Of a DNA stretch of 64,000 bases, positions 44,695-52,920 are shown one piece after another. Source of the stretch: Streptomyces sp. Q6 (GTDB lineage Bacteria; Actinomycetota; Actinomycetes; Streptomycetales; Streptomycetaceae). Every line of letters starts with the position of its first letter. Position 1 is the first letter of the stretch. The position numbers were made by a program, and so were the translations under genes. The stretch is taken from contig NZ_CP146023.1 of assembly GCF_036967205.1 (NCBI RefSeq), positions 1 to 64,000 of the forward strand, given 5' to 3'. The notes under the pieces were generated by a model that saw only the letters and a program-made list of their open reading frames with translations, did not search any database and was not told the origin of the DNA.

Positions 44695-45345
44695 ATGCAG
44701 ACTCGCCTTCGTCGTGCCGCCGTCGTCGTCGCCGCCGCGGCCATGCTGCCGCTGGCGCTGACCGCCTGCTCCGACAGCGATTCCAAGGACAAGGCCTCCG
44801 ACAGCGCGTCCTCGGCTGCGTCGAAGGGGTCGGACAAGGCCAGCCCTTCCGACGACATGAGCACCGCCGATGAGCCGTTCGGCTCGGCCTGTTCCTCTGT
44901 GCCGAAGGACGGCGCCGGCTCCTTCGACGGCATGGCCAAGGACCCGGTCGCCACCGCCGCCTCCAACAACCCGGCCCTGTCGACCCTGGTCACCGCGGTG
45001 AAGAAGGCCGGCCTGGTCGACACCCTGAACAACGCCGAGAACATCACCGTGTTCGCGCCCACCAACGACGCCTTCGCCAAGATCCCGAAGGCCGACCTGG
45101 ACAAGGTCCTCAGCGACAAGGCCCAGCTCACCAAGATCCTGACCTACCACGTCGTGGGCCAGAAGCTGGCGCCCAAGGACCTGGAGAAGGGCTCCTTCGA
45201 CACTCTGGAGAAGTCGAAGCTCACCACCTCCGGCTCCGGCGAGAACTACAAGGTCAACGACAGCGCCAACGTCGTCTGCGGCAACGTCAAGACCGCCAAC
45301 GCCAACGTCTACATCATCGACTCCGTCCTCATGCCCAAGAGCTGA
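44695..45345 (+). CDS. Fasciclin-domain lipoprotein
   Basis: A 216-residue lipoprotein: the signal peptide ends in a lipobox (LPLALTAC, Cys at about residue 23), then a Ser/Asp-rich linker. The FAS1 domain (about residues 65-215: NPALSTLVTAVKKAGLVDTL, ITVFAPTNDAFAKIPKADLD, ENYKVNDSANVVCGNVKTAN) is close to that of 42687-43268. It corresponds to MPT83-type proteins, with the secreted paralogue corresponding to MPT70. The MPT70/MPT83 genes are SigK targets in mycobacteria. Confidence 0.9.
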   Translation: MQTRLRRAAVVVAAAAMLPLALTACSDSDSKDKASDSASSAASKGSDKASPSDDMSTADEPFGSACSSVPKDGAGSFDGMAKDPVATAASNNPALSTLVTAVKKAGLVDTLNNAENITVFAPTNDAFAKIPKADLDKVLSDKAQLTKILTYHVVGQKLAPKDLEKGSFDTLEKSKLTTSGSGENYKVNDSANVVCGNVKTANANVYIIDSVLMPKS

Positions 45346-45637
45346 CGGACCACGAGCCGACAGAGCCGAGCAGAGGGAAGACGGGAAACCTGCGCCCCTC
45401 CTTCCTGCTGTCACCCACAGAAATCGGGGGCAGCACAAAAGAGGGGAACAGTTCCGGGCCGCTTGAGCGGTGGCCTCCCGACGGTTGTGTCCGGTGGGCG
45501 AGGCGGACGGCGATTCGGAAGCGCAGTCGCCGGCCGCCTCGTCCACCTTCTTCGTCTCCTGGCCATCTCCGAGAGGTTTGCGGACAGGGCCTCGCCGAGA
45601 GCTCGCAGCACGTTCAACTGAAGTGGGAAATGCGCGG

Positions 45638-45946
45638 GTGGACGTACTGAATGTGCTGGCCTGCCTACCCATTGGGGTGGTGGCGGCCACCCTGGGGCGC
45701 CTCCTGGACACCGGCAGGCCCCGCGTGTCGGTCATGTGGACGATGGCGACCGCCGTACTGGCCGCGCTCATCGGCACGGGCGGTGCGTTCCTTGTCGCGC
45801 CCGCCTGATTTGCGGGTGGCGGCTGGATCTGTCTGATCCTTCAGGCCGGCCCCGCCATCGCTGCCGTGCTCTGTACGGAGTTCATCAGGCCCCGCAGCCA
45901 GACACCTCCGCCTCGATCCCCGGGGCCCGCCCCGCCGAAGACCTGA
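45638..45946 (+). pseudogene. Small membrane protein with in-frame TGA
   Basis: GTG 45638 starts a frame with two helices (VLACLPIGVVAATLGRLLDT, SVMWTMATAVLAALIGTGGA) ending at TGA 45806-45808. If that TGA is ignored, the frame continues with GGGWICLILQAGPAIAAVLC, then SQTPPPRSPGPAPPKT to a second stop at 45944. The open continuation with a third hydrophobic helix suggests a premature stop in a ~102-residue gene. Family unknown. Confidence 0.5.
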
Positions 45947-46260
45947 CATCCATGGTGCCCGCACGACCATGCAGCCCTTTTCCGACTCGCCGCGAACACC
46001 GGAGACCGGTCGAGGCGGGCCGGCACCGTCCGCAGCGGGTTTGGCGGATCATCAGATGGTTCCGGCCGGTCATGCTGTGGCGGGCGCACGAGTCCGCCCT
46101 GTCTCCCACCACGGGCCCGGTCCAGCGGCCTACAGAGGGCGCGTCATGCAGCATTCATACGCACCACATCCCCGGCGCCGCGTGATGCTGCGGCACCGGG
46201 TTGCGCGATACAGCGGAGGGGCCCCTGACGGGCCGACCGCCGGTACCTACGGGCGGTGGA

Positions 46261-46590
46261 CTACTTCCACATGCCCCTGTCGGCGTCGTGGTTCATCGAG
46301 CCGTGGTGGCCCATGTGGCCCTCGTCCCAGGCGTGATGGCCCCAGTTGCCCGAGCCGTTGGCGCAGCTGTTGCCGAAAGCCGGGTTGAGCAGGCCGATGA
46401 GGTTGACAGTGTTGCCGCAGGCGTTGACCGGGACGTGGACCGGCACCTGGAGGACGTTGCCGGACAGCACCCCGGGCGACCCCACAGCGGCGCCCTGAGC
46501 TCCGGCGTCCGCGGACGCCGCGCCCGCACCGGCCAGGACCGAACCGCCGATGGCCACCGCGATCGCCGCACTCTTCAGCACACGAGACAT
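46261..46590 (-). CDS. Chaplin
   Basis: A 109-residue secreted protein. The signal peptide (LKSAAIAVAIGGSVLAGAGA) is followed by one chaplin domain with the two conserved Cys (PVHVPVNACGNTVNLIGLLN, then AFGNSCANGSG), and a His-rich tail (HHAWDEGHMGHHGS). Chaplins assemble into surface-active amyloid films on aerial hyphae. ATG 46590 follows GGAG. The tail is longer than in ordinary short chaplins, and a promoter motif lies upstream at 46664-46693. Confidence 0.85.
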   Translation of the reverse strand: MSRVLKSAAIAVAIGGSVLAGAGAASADAGAQGAAVGSPGVLSGNVLQVPVHVPVNACGNTVNLIGLLNPAFGNSCANGSGNWGHHAWDEGHMGHHGSMNHDADRGMWK

Positions 46591-46663
46591 GAAACGCTCC
46601 ACACTTCCGCACGGTCCCCTCCCCCTGAGGTCGGGGACGAGAAGCGGTTGGCTTCTCACTGGC

Positions 46664-46693
46664 CATCCGGAGCGTCCCTGAGGGCTGGATTGG
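46664..46693 (-). promoter_or_regulatory. SigK-type promoter before chaplin
   Basis: Minus strand: CCAATCC, 16 nt, CCGGATG. Confidence 0.7.
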
Positions 46694-47044
46694 CTGCACG
46701 GCTGGAGTTCACCCGTCCGGACTACATGCCACCCGTCGGCGCCCGTTTCAAGTCGGTGGCCCACCGGCGTCCGGAAGACACAACTCATCGGCGCATGCTG
46801 TATTTCCACGGCCCTTTCGACGAGCGCGACGTCGATACCCCAACCCGCGCCCGCCCTGGCCGTCGAAAACTGGTGAACACCGCGTACGACTTGATGGGGC
46901 ATCCCCCAGTGGAGCGCCCCTGCTGACGGTCCTCGACGCCGCGAACCGACCCCGCGCACTCGCCCAGATCTGCCTGTGCCTCACCGCAGTGTCACAAGGA
47001 TCGGGGCGACGTCATCGCGAGTTGCCCGCCTTCTTGCAGCAGTG
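46694..47044. other. Gap with no recognised gene
   Basis: 351 bp between the chaplin promoter and the SRPBCC stop. Nothing recognisable. Confidence 0.4.
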
Positions 47045-47530
47045 TCAACCCGTCGCACCCGCCGGAGACTTCTCGACGGTACGCGCGAGGATGCCGAGCG
47101 TCGCGCGCAGGCCAGCCTCCGGGATCACCGGAAAGACGCCCGCCTCGCGGTACCTGTCATCAATCTTGCTCCAGTCGTAGTACGACGTGACGACCGTGGC
47201 GGAATCGGAGGGTTCGAGCCGGTAGCCGTACAAGTGACGGATAGGCGGCTGGATGGTGCCCGAGATCGTCCATTCCAGCAGGGCGTCGCGTTCGAAACGC
47301 GTGATGATCACAGTCACGTCGTAGCGGCCCATGGGCAGGTCACCCAGTGCCTCCCGGTCCATGTGCACAACGAACTCGTCCCCGACCGCTCCCACGGGGT
47401 CGCCCTGCGCGGACTGCAGCATGCCCGAGCTGTCGATGCTCACATGTCCCTGCGGAGAACGCAGCACATCGAAGATCGCAGAGGGCGAGGCGGCGATGTG
47501 ACGCGTGACTTCGAAGCGTTCAGCTGTCAT
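47045..47530 (-). CDS. SRPBCC family protein
   Basis: A 161-residue START-like protein: FEVTRHIAASPSAIFDVLRS, GDEFVVHMDREALGDLPMGR, then LEWTISGTIQPPIRHLYGYR. The gene is preceded, about 140-165 bp upstream, by a weaker two-box motif (47667-47695), so it may belong to the same sigma regulon as 37-46 kb. The role is unknown; the fold binds hydrophobic ligands. Confidence 0.8.
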   Translation of the reverse strand: MTAERFEVTRHIAASPSAIFDVLRSPQGHVSIDSSGMLQSAQGDPVGAVGDEFVVHMDREALGDLPMGRYDVTVIITRFERDALLEWTISGTIQPPIRHLYGYRLEPSDSATVVTSYYDWSKIDDRYREAGVFPVIPEAGLRATLGILARTVEKSPAGATG

Positions 47531-47666
47531 CCCTCCACCCTTGCACTCCCCCGTCGATCGTCCTACTGCCGGGGCGCCTGAATCTCGCAGGGCACCGCAC
47601 GCGCCCGCCGATTACGGAGCAGTGGAGAATTCCTACACCTACAGCAATAGACATTGACGGCTATGA

Positions 47667-47695
47667 CATACGGAGCAGATACCGTTCCGGATTGG
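47667..47695 (-). promoter_or_regulatory. Possible SigK-type promoter before SRPBCC gene
   Basis: Minus strand: CCAATCC, 15 nt, CCGTATG. The second box is the weakest of the set. Confidence 0.45.
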
Positions 47696-47699
47696 TTCA

Positions 47700-48174
47700 C
47701 ATCACCGAATCCCTTCGATCGGCTCAGCGGCGACCTTTCCTGCCGCGCGGGGAAACGCTTCACCACTCAGGCAAGAGAACGAATTGCGCATGTTCGATGC
47801 GGTATCTACGAGCATCATCCGACCTGTTGAACGGCGTTGCAGTGCCACGTTTCACGTCCCCCGACCGCCAGTCGCGCCTGGGTGAGCGCCGACACTCATC
47901 CCTCTTTCGGCGCAACGCCCGTACGCACCCTGCATAACTTCTGGAGGTCCACTCTTCGCGCACAGGGGCCTCCTACCTGCGGTTCCCGAAGTTTCCGAAG
48001 TGCGACTCATGAATCGCGGCGCGAGAAATGGTCACTTGCGATGCGGCTCCCGTGCTTTTCTCCGTCAAGACATTTCCCATGTCTCGCAGTGAAGTCAGAC
48101 TCTGATTGGCCGTCAGGTCCACAGCGCGCTGTTGGCGACGGGCCGGCCCGCACTGCGTCCACACCGCGCCAACC
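47700..48174. other. Region without recognised gene
   Basis: 475 bp of lower GC than the surroundings. No convincing frame is seen; the upstream part of the fragment at 48175 may once have lain here. Confidence 0.4.
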
Positions 48175-48354
48175 GGCCCTGGCACCGTCGTGGCTGTCGA
48201 CGTACAGCTGTTCACCGAAATCGGCGAGTGCCCTGGCGAGGTCCTGGTCTTCGCGCAAGGCGGCTACCTCTCATGGCTGGAGGTCTGCTCTTGGAGCGAT
48301 GACGTCGAGGTGAATCTCGCCGCGGCGCGGCGCTGGCTACAGCCACCGTCCTGA
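48175..48354 (+). pseudogene. C-terminal fragment of a conserved hypothetical protein
   Basis: Reads VAVDVQLFTEIGECPGEVLV, then FAQGGYLSWLEVCSWSDDVE, which resembles the C-terminus of a common actinobacterial protein of unknown function. There is no N-terminal part or start. It is convergent with the truncated nitrilase fragment, overlapping its end. Confidence 0.4.
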
Positions 48355-48564
48355 ACCCGAGCCGACAACAGCCGGCGGTCTCGGACCCTGACGCCGCCAC
48401 CACGAGCCGTCCGACATCACGAGTTCAAGTTCAGTAGCTGCTTCGCGCACCATTGAGGCTGCCCGAAGTGAGTTGCCTTGCACGTCCGCAGGCGTTGCTT
48501 CCGCCTGAAGGACGGCGAGCCGGAGGGGTTCGGTGGGAAGACCTGTCAGGGTGTGCGTACTCAT
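48337..48564 (-). pseudogene. Nitrilase (carbon-nitrogen hydrolase), N-terminal fragment
   Basis: MSTHTLTGLPTEPLRLAVLQ, then AEATPADVQGNSLRAASMVR, is the first strand-helix unit of carbon-nitrogen hydrolases (nitrilase/amidase). The frame then runs into unrelated sequence, without the catalytic Glu-Lys-Cys. It starts with ATG overlapping the deaminase stop by 4 bp, so it was the last gene of the operon with 48561-49931 and has been truncated. Confidence 0.65.
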
Positions 48565-49037
48565 TGGACTCTCTCGCTCCGAAGCAAGTGCGTGTTGGGT
48601 TGCATGGCGGCCACGGCCAGTTCCGGTAGCTCGACGACTTCGATGCCTCTCTCTTCGAGGAGGTACCTGCCTTGGCATTTGGTGACGAACGTGTCCGGCT
48701 CGCGCCAGGCGAACACGACCCTGGAAATGCCCGAGTCCAGAATGATCTGGGTGCAGCTCCGGGGCCGAGAAGCACGCTTGGAGCACGGCTCCAGGCTCGT
48801 GTAGAGGGTGGCCCCCCGGAGGCGCTCGTCATCGTGGTCGAGCTTGGCCAGTGCGCCCTCCTCCGCGTGCACCACGGGGTCGGATTCGCGACTGTATCCT
48901 CGGGAAATTTCCACGCCGGCCGCGTCGAAGACGATTGCACCCACGCTGAAGGCACCGTTGGACTGCGGGCACAACCGGGCCAGTTGTACCGCCTTGGTAA
49001 GTCGTAGGGCGTCGATGCCCGGGTACAGGTTGGTCAT
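48561..49037 (-). CDS. RibD-type deaminase domain protein
   Basis: A 158-residue cytidine-deaminase-fold protein. Its zinc motifs are HAEEGAL (His-Ala-Glu, residues about 58-60) and PCSKRASRPRSC (Pro-Cys-x8-Cys), the spacing used by the pyrimidine deaminase half of RibD. It stands alone rather than fused to the reductase, which is encoded just upstream with a 4-bp overlap. In riboflavin synthesis these two activities convert the pyrimidine precursor in turn; here the substrate may differ because no other riboflavin genes are adjacent. Confidence 0.85.
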   Translation of the reverse strand: MTNLYPGIDALRLTKAVQLARLCPQSNGAFSVGAIVFDAAGVEISRGYSRESDPVVHAEEGALAKLDHDDERLRGATLYTSLEPCSKRASRPRSCTQIILDSGISRVVFAWREPDTFVTKCQGRYLLEERGIEVVELPELAVAAMQPNTHLLRSERVQ

Positions 49038-49714
49038 GCGGCGCCCCGGGGGGCGTAGCGGTGCAGCACTGTGTCTCCGAGTTGCTGGACGTCGATGAGC
49101 TTCATGCGTCGTTTTGCACCGCCTGGGAAGCGGGCGGGGCGCAGGAATCGAGGTGCTTTCTCTGCTCCCACCAGCACGGGCGCGTGGGCCACGTGCAGTT
49201 CGTCAGCCAAGTCCTCCTTGAGGAACTGTGTGTGGATGCTGCCTCCTCCCTCGACCAGAAGGCGGCGGACGCCTCGTGCTGCCAAGTCGTCGAGGATCGC
49301 GGGGAGGCCCAAGGCAGGCCCCAACTCCACGATCTCGGCCGCCCCTCGGAACTGCTGTCGCACGGCCTCGGGCACGCATCGGGTGTAGACCGTCTTCCGT
49401 CCACCGCAGTGCCAGAAGCGGAGTCCAGGGTCGAGGTCGCCGCTCGCGGTGACCACCACCTTCAGCGGGTGGGCCGGGAGGCCTCGCGCCAGGCGCGCCG
49501 CCCGGCGCTGCTCAGAGCCGACCAGGAGGCGCGGGTTGTCCTGACGCAGTGTGCCGGCACCTATCAGGAGGGCGTCGCACTCCGCCCTGACCGCGTCGAC
49601 CCGGTCGAAGTCTTCCGCGCTGGACAGCAACAGGCGCTGCGATGATGTGTCGTCGATGTAGCCGTCGATCGAGACCGCGACACTGCCGTCGTCGGCGTGG
49701 ATCTCCCACCTCAT
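49034..49714 (-). CDS. RibD C-terminal (DHFR-like) reductase
   Basis: A 226-residue reductase of the RibD C-terminal family: VAVSIDGYIDDTSSQRLLLS, DALLIGAGTLRQDNPRLLV, then RRLLVEGGGSIHTQFLKEDL (NADPH-binding GGG) and APVLVGAEKAPRFL. ATG 49714 was chosen because homologues begin near here; a TTG at 49750 would add 12 residues. The stop overlaps the deaminase start. A small acidic peptide gene lies 49 bp upstream. Confidence 0.85.
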   Translation of the reverse strand: MRWEIHADDGSVAVSIDGYIDDTSSQRLLLSSAEDFDRVDAVRAECDALLIGAGTLRQDNPRLLVGSEQRRAARLARGLPAHPLKVVVTASGDLDPGLRFWHCGGRKTVYTRCVPEAVRQQFRGAAEIVELGPALGLPAILDDLAARGVRRLLVEGGGSIHTQFLKEDLADELHVAHAPVLVGAEKAPRFLRPARFPGGAKRRMKLIDVQQLGDTVLHRYAPRGAA

Positions 49715-49763
49715 CTCCCCGTAGTGCGTGATGCTTTTGACGGGGTCCAAGACGCGGTGTGCC

Positions 49764-49931
49764 CTATTTCGCGGGAATGCTGTCGTCGGGTCCCTGGTTG
49801 TGGTCGGGTCCGCCGTCGAGGCCGTACAGGCCGCCGTCGTAGTAGATGCCGTCGCCGATTGCGTACGGGTCGTCGGCGATCTGACCGTCGTACTCCTCCG
49901 GGTAGATGCCGATGATGTGCATGTCCGTCAT
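49764..49931 (-). CDS. 55-residue acidic Gly/Tyr-rich peptide
   Basis: A short gene with a strong ribosome site (AAGGGAG, 7 nt before ATG 49931). The peptide MTDMHIIGIYPEEYDGQIAD is followed by a Gly/Asp/Tyr-rich half (IYYDGGLYGLDGG, HNQGPDDS). It has no signal peptide, Cys, Ser/Thr-rich core or helical hydrophobic segment. It is the first gene of the operon with the RibD-type reductase and deaminase. Possible roles are a ribosomally made peptide precursor, a carrier or a small regulator; the sequence alone does not decide. Confidence 0.65.
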   Translation of the reverse strand: MTDMHIIGIYPEEYDGQIADDPYAIGDGIYYDGGLYGLDGGPDHNQGPDDSIPAK

Positions 49932-50089
49932 GGTGAGCTCCCTTCGCAGGTGATGTCCCGGCCGGCTGACCGGGCGGGACCGCGGGCTGAGCCGTGCTGC
50001 GGTCTTCTCGTGCCGCGGCCGTCAGCCCGGCCTTCTGTGCGGCGACCGTATCGGCTTTGGGTGCGGATCCTCTGAAGTGTCGGTCATGA

Positions 50090-51632
50090 TCAAGCGGTGA
50101 GGTGGTATTTCTGCTGGTCAGGGCTTGAGTAGAGGCGCTGGTGTTCACGGGCCGCATGCATGATCCAGTAGTCCTCGAAGTCGCCGTTCGTGATGAGCGC
50201 GCGGAGTTGGAGGATGGCTTCGGCGCCATCGAGTCCCCAGCGGGCTCCGGTGATGTCGAGGCGGTCGGCGATCAGGTGGCGGCAGGCGCCCTCGACGGCG
50301 CCGGTGGCGATCGGCCAGCCGGCCGCGAGGGCGGTGTCGTAGCGGAGTTGGTCGAGGTGCCCGGTGAGGTAGCGGGCGCAGGTGGTGACAGCGTCTCGGC
50401 GGGCGGGGGGGGGAAGCTGTTCGGCTGCGGCCTGGGCGGTTATCTCGGTGGCGGCGCGGTCGGCGTGTCCGGCGAGGATCGCGGTGAGTTTGTCCGCGGC
50501 CCAGGTCTCGGCCTCGCGGCCGCCGACTGGATGGAAGGCGTGCGCGGCTGTCCAGCAGTACTCCGCGACGTGCACGAAGTCGAGCAGGACGTGGACAGCC
50601 TGGCCGCGCCGGGCCGCTTCGTCGTGGATCAGGTCGAGTTGGTGGCGGGCGCCGTCGACGAGCACGATCCAGTCCCGCAGGTGCTGCGGGTCGCGGGCGG
50701 CGGCCTGGGCAAAGGCGTCGGCGACGACCTGCTCCGGGGGACGGATCACCGAGGCGGTGCACCATTTCCGCTGCGCTTTCGGTCCCGGCCGTGGCGGCCG
50801 GGCCTCGCTGCGCCCGCCGGGCGGGTGGACGATGTCGTGCGGCCGAACGCGGGGCCGGAAGAACGTCGAAGACGCAGGCCACCGTCGCCATCCGCTTCCG
50901 GTTGGGTTTCTCCCCCGGGGCCAGGCGTCCGCGCCGCCCGGCCGCCGCGCTCTTGGCCGCGGCCCGTCGGGGGGCCTCGCGCAGGGCCTCGGGCCGCATC
51001 ACCACCCCCTTCCCGTCGACCTGGATGATCAGCGGCATCTCGCGGGTGCATGGGATGGGGATCTTCGCCGCGTAGTAGGCGGCAATGTCCACGGCGGAAG
51101 CGATCACCAGTTCTTTGAGACGGCGTTTGCCCAGCACCTTGCCGCACCTTCGCTCGATCGCGGCGGCGGCCTGGTCGAACGAACCGCGGACCGCTTCCAG
51201 GACCGCGAGCCGGATCAGCCCGCGTGAGTGCCGGCCCGCGGGCAGTGACAACGTCTCGTCCGCTGGATGCACGTTGGCAACGCCTCTGCCTCGATAGGCG
51301 ATCCGGGTCACCCGCACCGGCCCGAACACGCAGGTCAGCCACCGGCCATGGTCCCTCTCGCGCCAGGTCCTCACCTGTCCTTCCGGACCGCGTACCACCG
51401 CCTGTCCTGCGTCCGCGCGCACGGCGTTCTCTTCCCTCTCCGCCAGCTTGTCGAGGTGATCTTGCATCAACTGCCGCAGCAGTTCGCGTCCTTGCCGCTC
51501 GAGCAGCAGCTCCAGCTCGTCATGGGTCATGCCCCGCGCCGGGGCACCGGCCAGCGTCGAGATGAGGCGTTCGAAGGCGTCACGGGAGGCGATGTACGGA
51601 TCAGGCTCGGATAAGGCGTCGTACTGTTCCAC
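50090..51632 (-). pseudogene. ISKra4-type transposase with frameshift
   Basis: The N-terminal part (start at 51632, MEQYDALSEPDPYIASRDAF) contains VRVTRIAYRGRGVANVHPAD and VDGKGVVMRPEAL (first Asp). Near 50850 the frame changes; the rest (PRVRPHDIVHPPGGRSEARP, then DWIVLVDGARHQLDLIHDEA and VEGACRHLIADRLDITGARW) continues to 50090. All catalytic regions survive, so a single indel inactivated it, unless a ribosomal frameshift restores it. Confidence 0.8.
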
Positions 51633-51698
51633 CGGGCTCTTCTTTCAGCGGATCCGATGTGGTTGGCACCCTCGAATCTAGAGAGAAGAGCCCCTTGG

Positions 51699-52226
51699 TC
51701 ACCGGGAGTTGGCCCGCTCCCGGCCCGGACCTTGTCGGGCGAGGGTGAACTGCCCCGGCGTGTCCTCGTCGAGCCAGCCGCGCTCCACCAGACGCTTCAG
51801 CTTTCCCCGGGTCCCCTCGATCTTTCCGGTCGTCGTCGGCAAACCGATCCGCGGCACGATCTGCTTGGCATGCACCGGTCCCGGCGCATCCGCGATGACC
51901 TCCACAATGTCGCGGTAAACATCCGGCAACACCGCGACGACGAGGCCCTCACGCCACGGCGGCACCATCATCACCCCCACCCCATGGGGCGCCGACGCTT
52001 CGTTCGCCTCCGGCGCTTCCTCCGCCGCAAGGTCCGGTTCGGCCCCCGCGGCCGACAGGTCCGCCAAAACTTGCGCCACGGTCTCCCGCGTGATCTCCAG
52101 CCGCGACAGATCCTCCCGCGCCCCCTCCAGGCGCCGAGTCAACTCCGCGACTTCAGACTGGAGTTCCTCCACGCGTCGCCGAGCTGCGGCCTCCCGCGCC
52201 TGAAGCTCTTCCGGCAAAGACACCAT
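51699..52226 (-). CDS. IS passenger: coiled-coil plus winged-helix protein (paralogue)
   Basis: A 175-residue protein. The N-terminal coiled coil (EELQAREAAARRRVEELQSE, then LEGAREDLSRLEITRETVAQ) and a C-terminal winged-helix-like part (VLPDVYRDIVEVIADAPGPV, then EGTRGKLKRLVERGWLDEDT) align with the passenger of the IS5-type element at 29152-29556 (ITRET and EGTR.KLKRLV.RG shared). An acidic insert lies in the middle. It lies 66 bp upstream of the transposase start and is oriented with it. Transposition-related role inferred. Confidence 0.7.
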   Translation of the reverse strand: MVSLPEELQAREAAARRRVEELQSEVAELTRRLEGAREDLSRLEITRETVAQVLADLSAAGAEPDLAAEEAPEANEASAPHGVGVMMVPPWREGLVVAVLPDVYRDIVEVIADAPGPVHAKQIVPRIGLPTTTGKIEGTRGKLKRLVERGWLDEDTPGQFTLARQGPGRERANSR

Positions 52227-52305
52227 GGCGCCCCACCTCCACCTGGCAACGGTAGAGGCGCTCCGACCCGATTACCCCGCGCTCGGCGAACGGTTCCCCA
52301 ACAGG

Positions 52306-52818
52306 TCAGACGAGGCGTCGAAGCTGCACCAGGATGAACGACGTCTGCGGATCCGGCTCAACGTACGTGCCACGAACCCCATATCGCCCCAGCTCCAGTT
52401 CCACACGCAGATGATTCTCCGGCTCCAGCTCACCGCCCGGCCACGCCGCATCGAACAAGACGACGGCCCCCGGCACGTCCCACCGCTGCTCAGGTTCCCA
52501 TACGGCCTCGGCGAGCGCGGCATCAATGCCGGCGAGCAGTTCTGCTTCCGACTCTGCAGCACACCACCGAAAGAACACCCCGTGCTCGGGAAGAAAGGAC
52601 GTGGAGGCAGGCTCGTCACCGAGGACCAGCGCGAGCGACTGCCCCACCGTGACCAGGCCCCCGTACGCGTCAACACCGCAGGCCCTGTCGTAGTCCGTCT
52701 CCAGCCCGGCACCGTCTGCACCGGACCACGAAGACAACGCCACCGCGGGCACCGCGATCAACGGCCCACCGCCAGACTCCACCCACTCAACCGCACCCGG
52801 ATCCCCGTACCTCGCCAT
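52306..52818 (-). CDS. Immunity 21 family protein
   Basis: A 170-residue protein with the Imm21 pattern: VEWVESGGGPLIAVPAVALS, then GADGAGLETDYDRACGVDAY, SLALVLGDEPASTSFLPEHG and VVLFDAAWPGGEL. Imm21 proteins neutralise nuclease-type polymorphic toxins in their hosts. No toxin gene is adjacent; it lies between the inverted repeats of the ISKra4-type element, upstream of the passenger gene in the same direction. It may therefore be cargo, protecting cells that carry the element. Confidence 0.8.
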   Translation of the reverse strand: MARYGDPGAVEWVESGGGPLIAVPAVALSSWSGADGAGLETDYDRACGVDAYGGLVTVGQSLALVLGDEPASTSFLPEHGVFFRWCAAESEAELLAGIDAALAEAVWEPEQRWDVPGAVVLFDAAWPGGELEPENHLRVELELGRYGVRGTYVEPDPQTSFILVQLRRLV

Positions 52819-52920
52819 GCGCGAAAACTACAGGCCGCCACTGACAACAAGCACACCAGGCGGCACGCATCACATCCCAGGCGCCGACGCTCCATTCCCC
52901 TTCAGAGGATCCGCACCCAA

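Larger units (their letters stand above)
50056..52920 (-). mobile_element. ISKra4-type element with passenger and Imm21 genes
   Basis: TTGGGTGCGGATCCTCTGAA (from 50056) is a 21-bp end repeated perfectly inverted at 52900-52920. Between them lie an ISKra4-type transposase gene (broken by one frameshift), a coiled-coil/winged-helix gene and an Imm21 gene, all on the minus strand. No clear target duplication was found. A partial inner match to the end exists near 51636-51652, so a shorter original element ending there cannot be excluded. Confidence 0.7.

Noticed and set aside
42964-45777. A 937-residue minus-strand frame over the fasciclin/SH3/DUF4383 genes
   Set aside because: It is antisense to several well-supported genes and has no recognisable domain.
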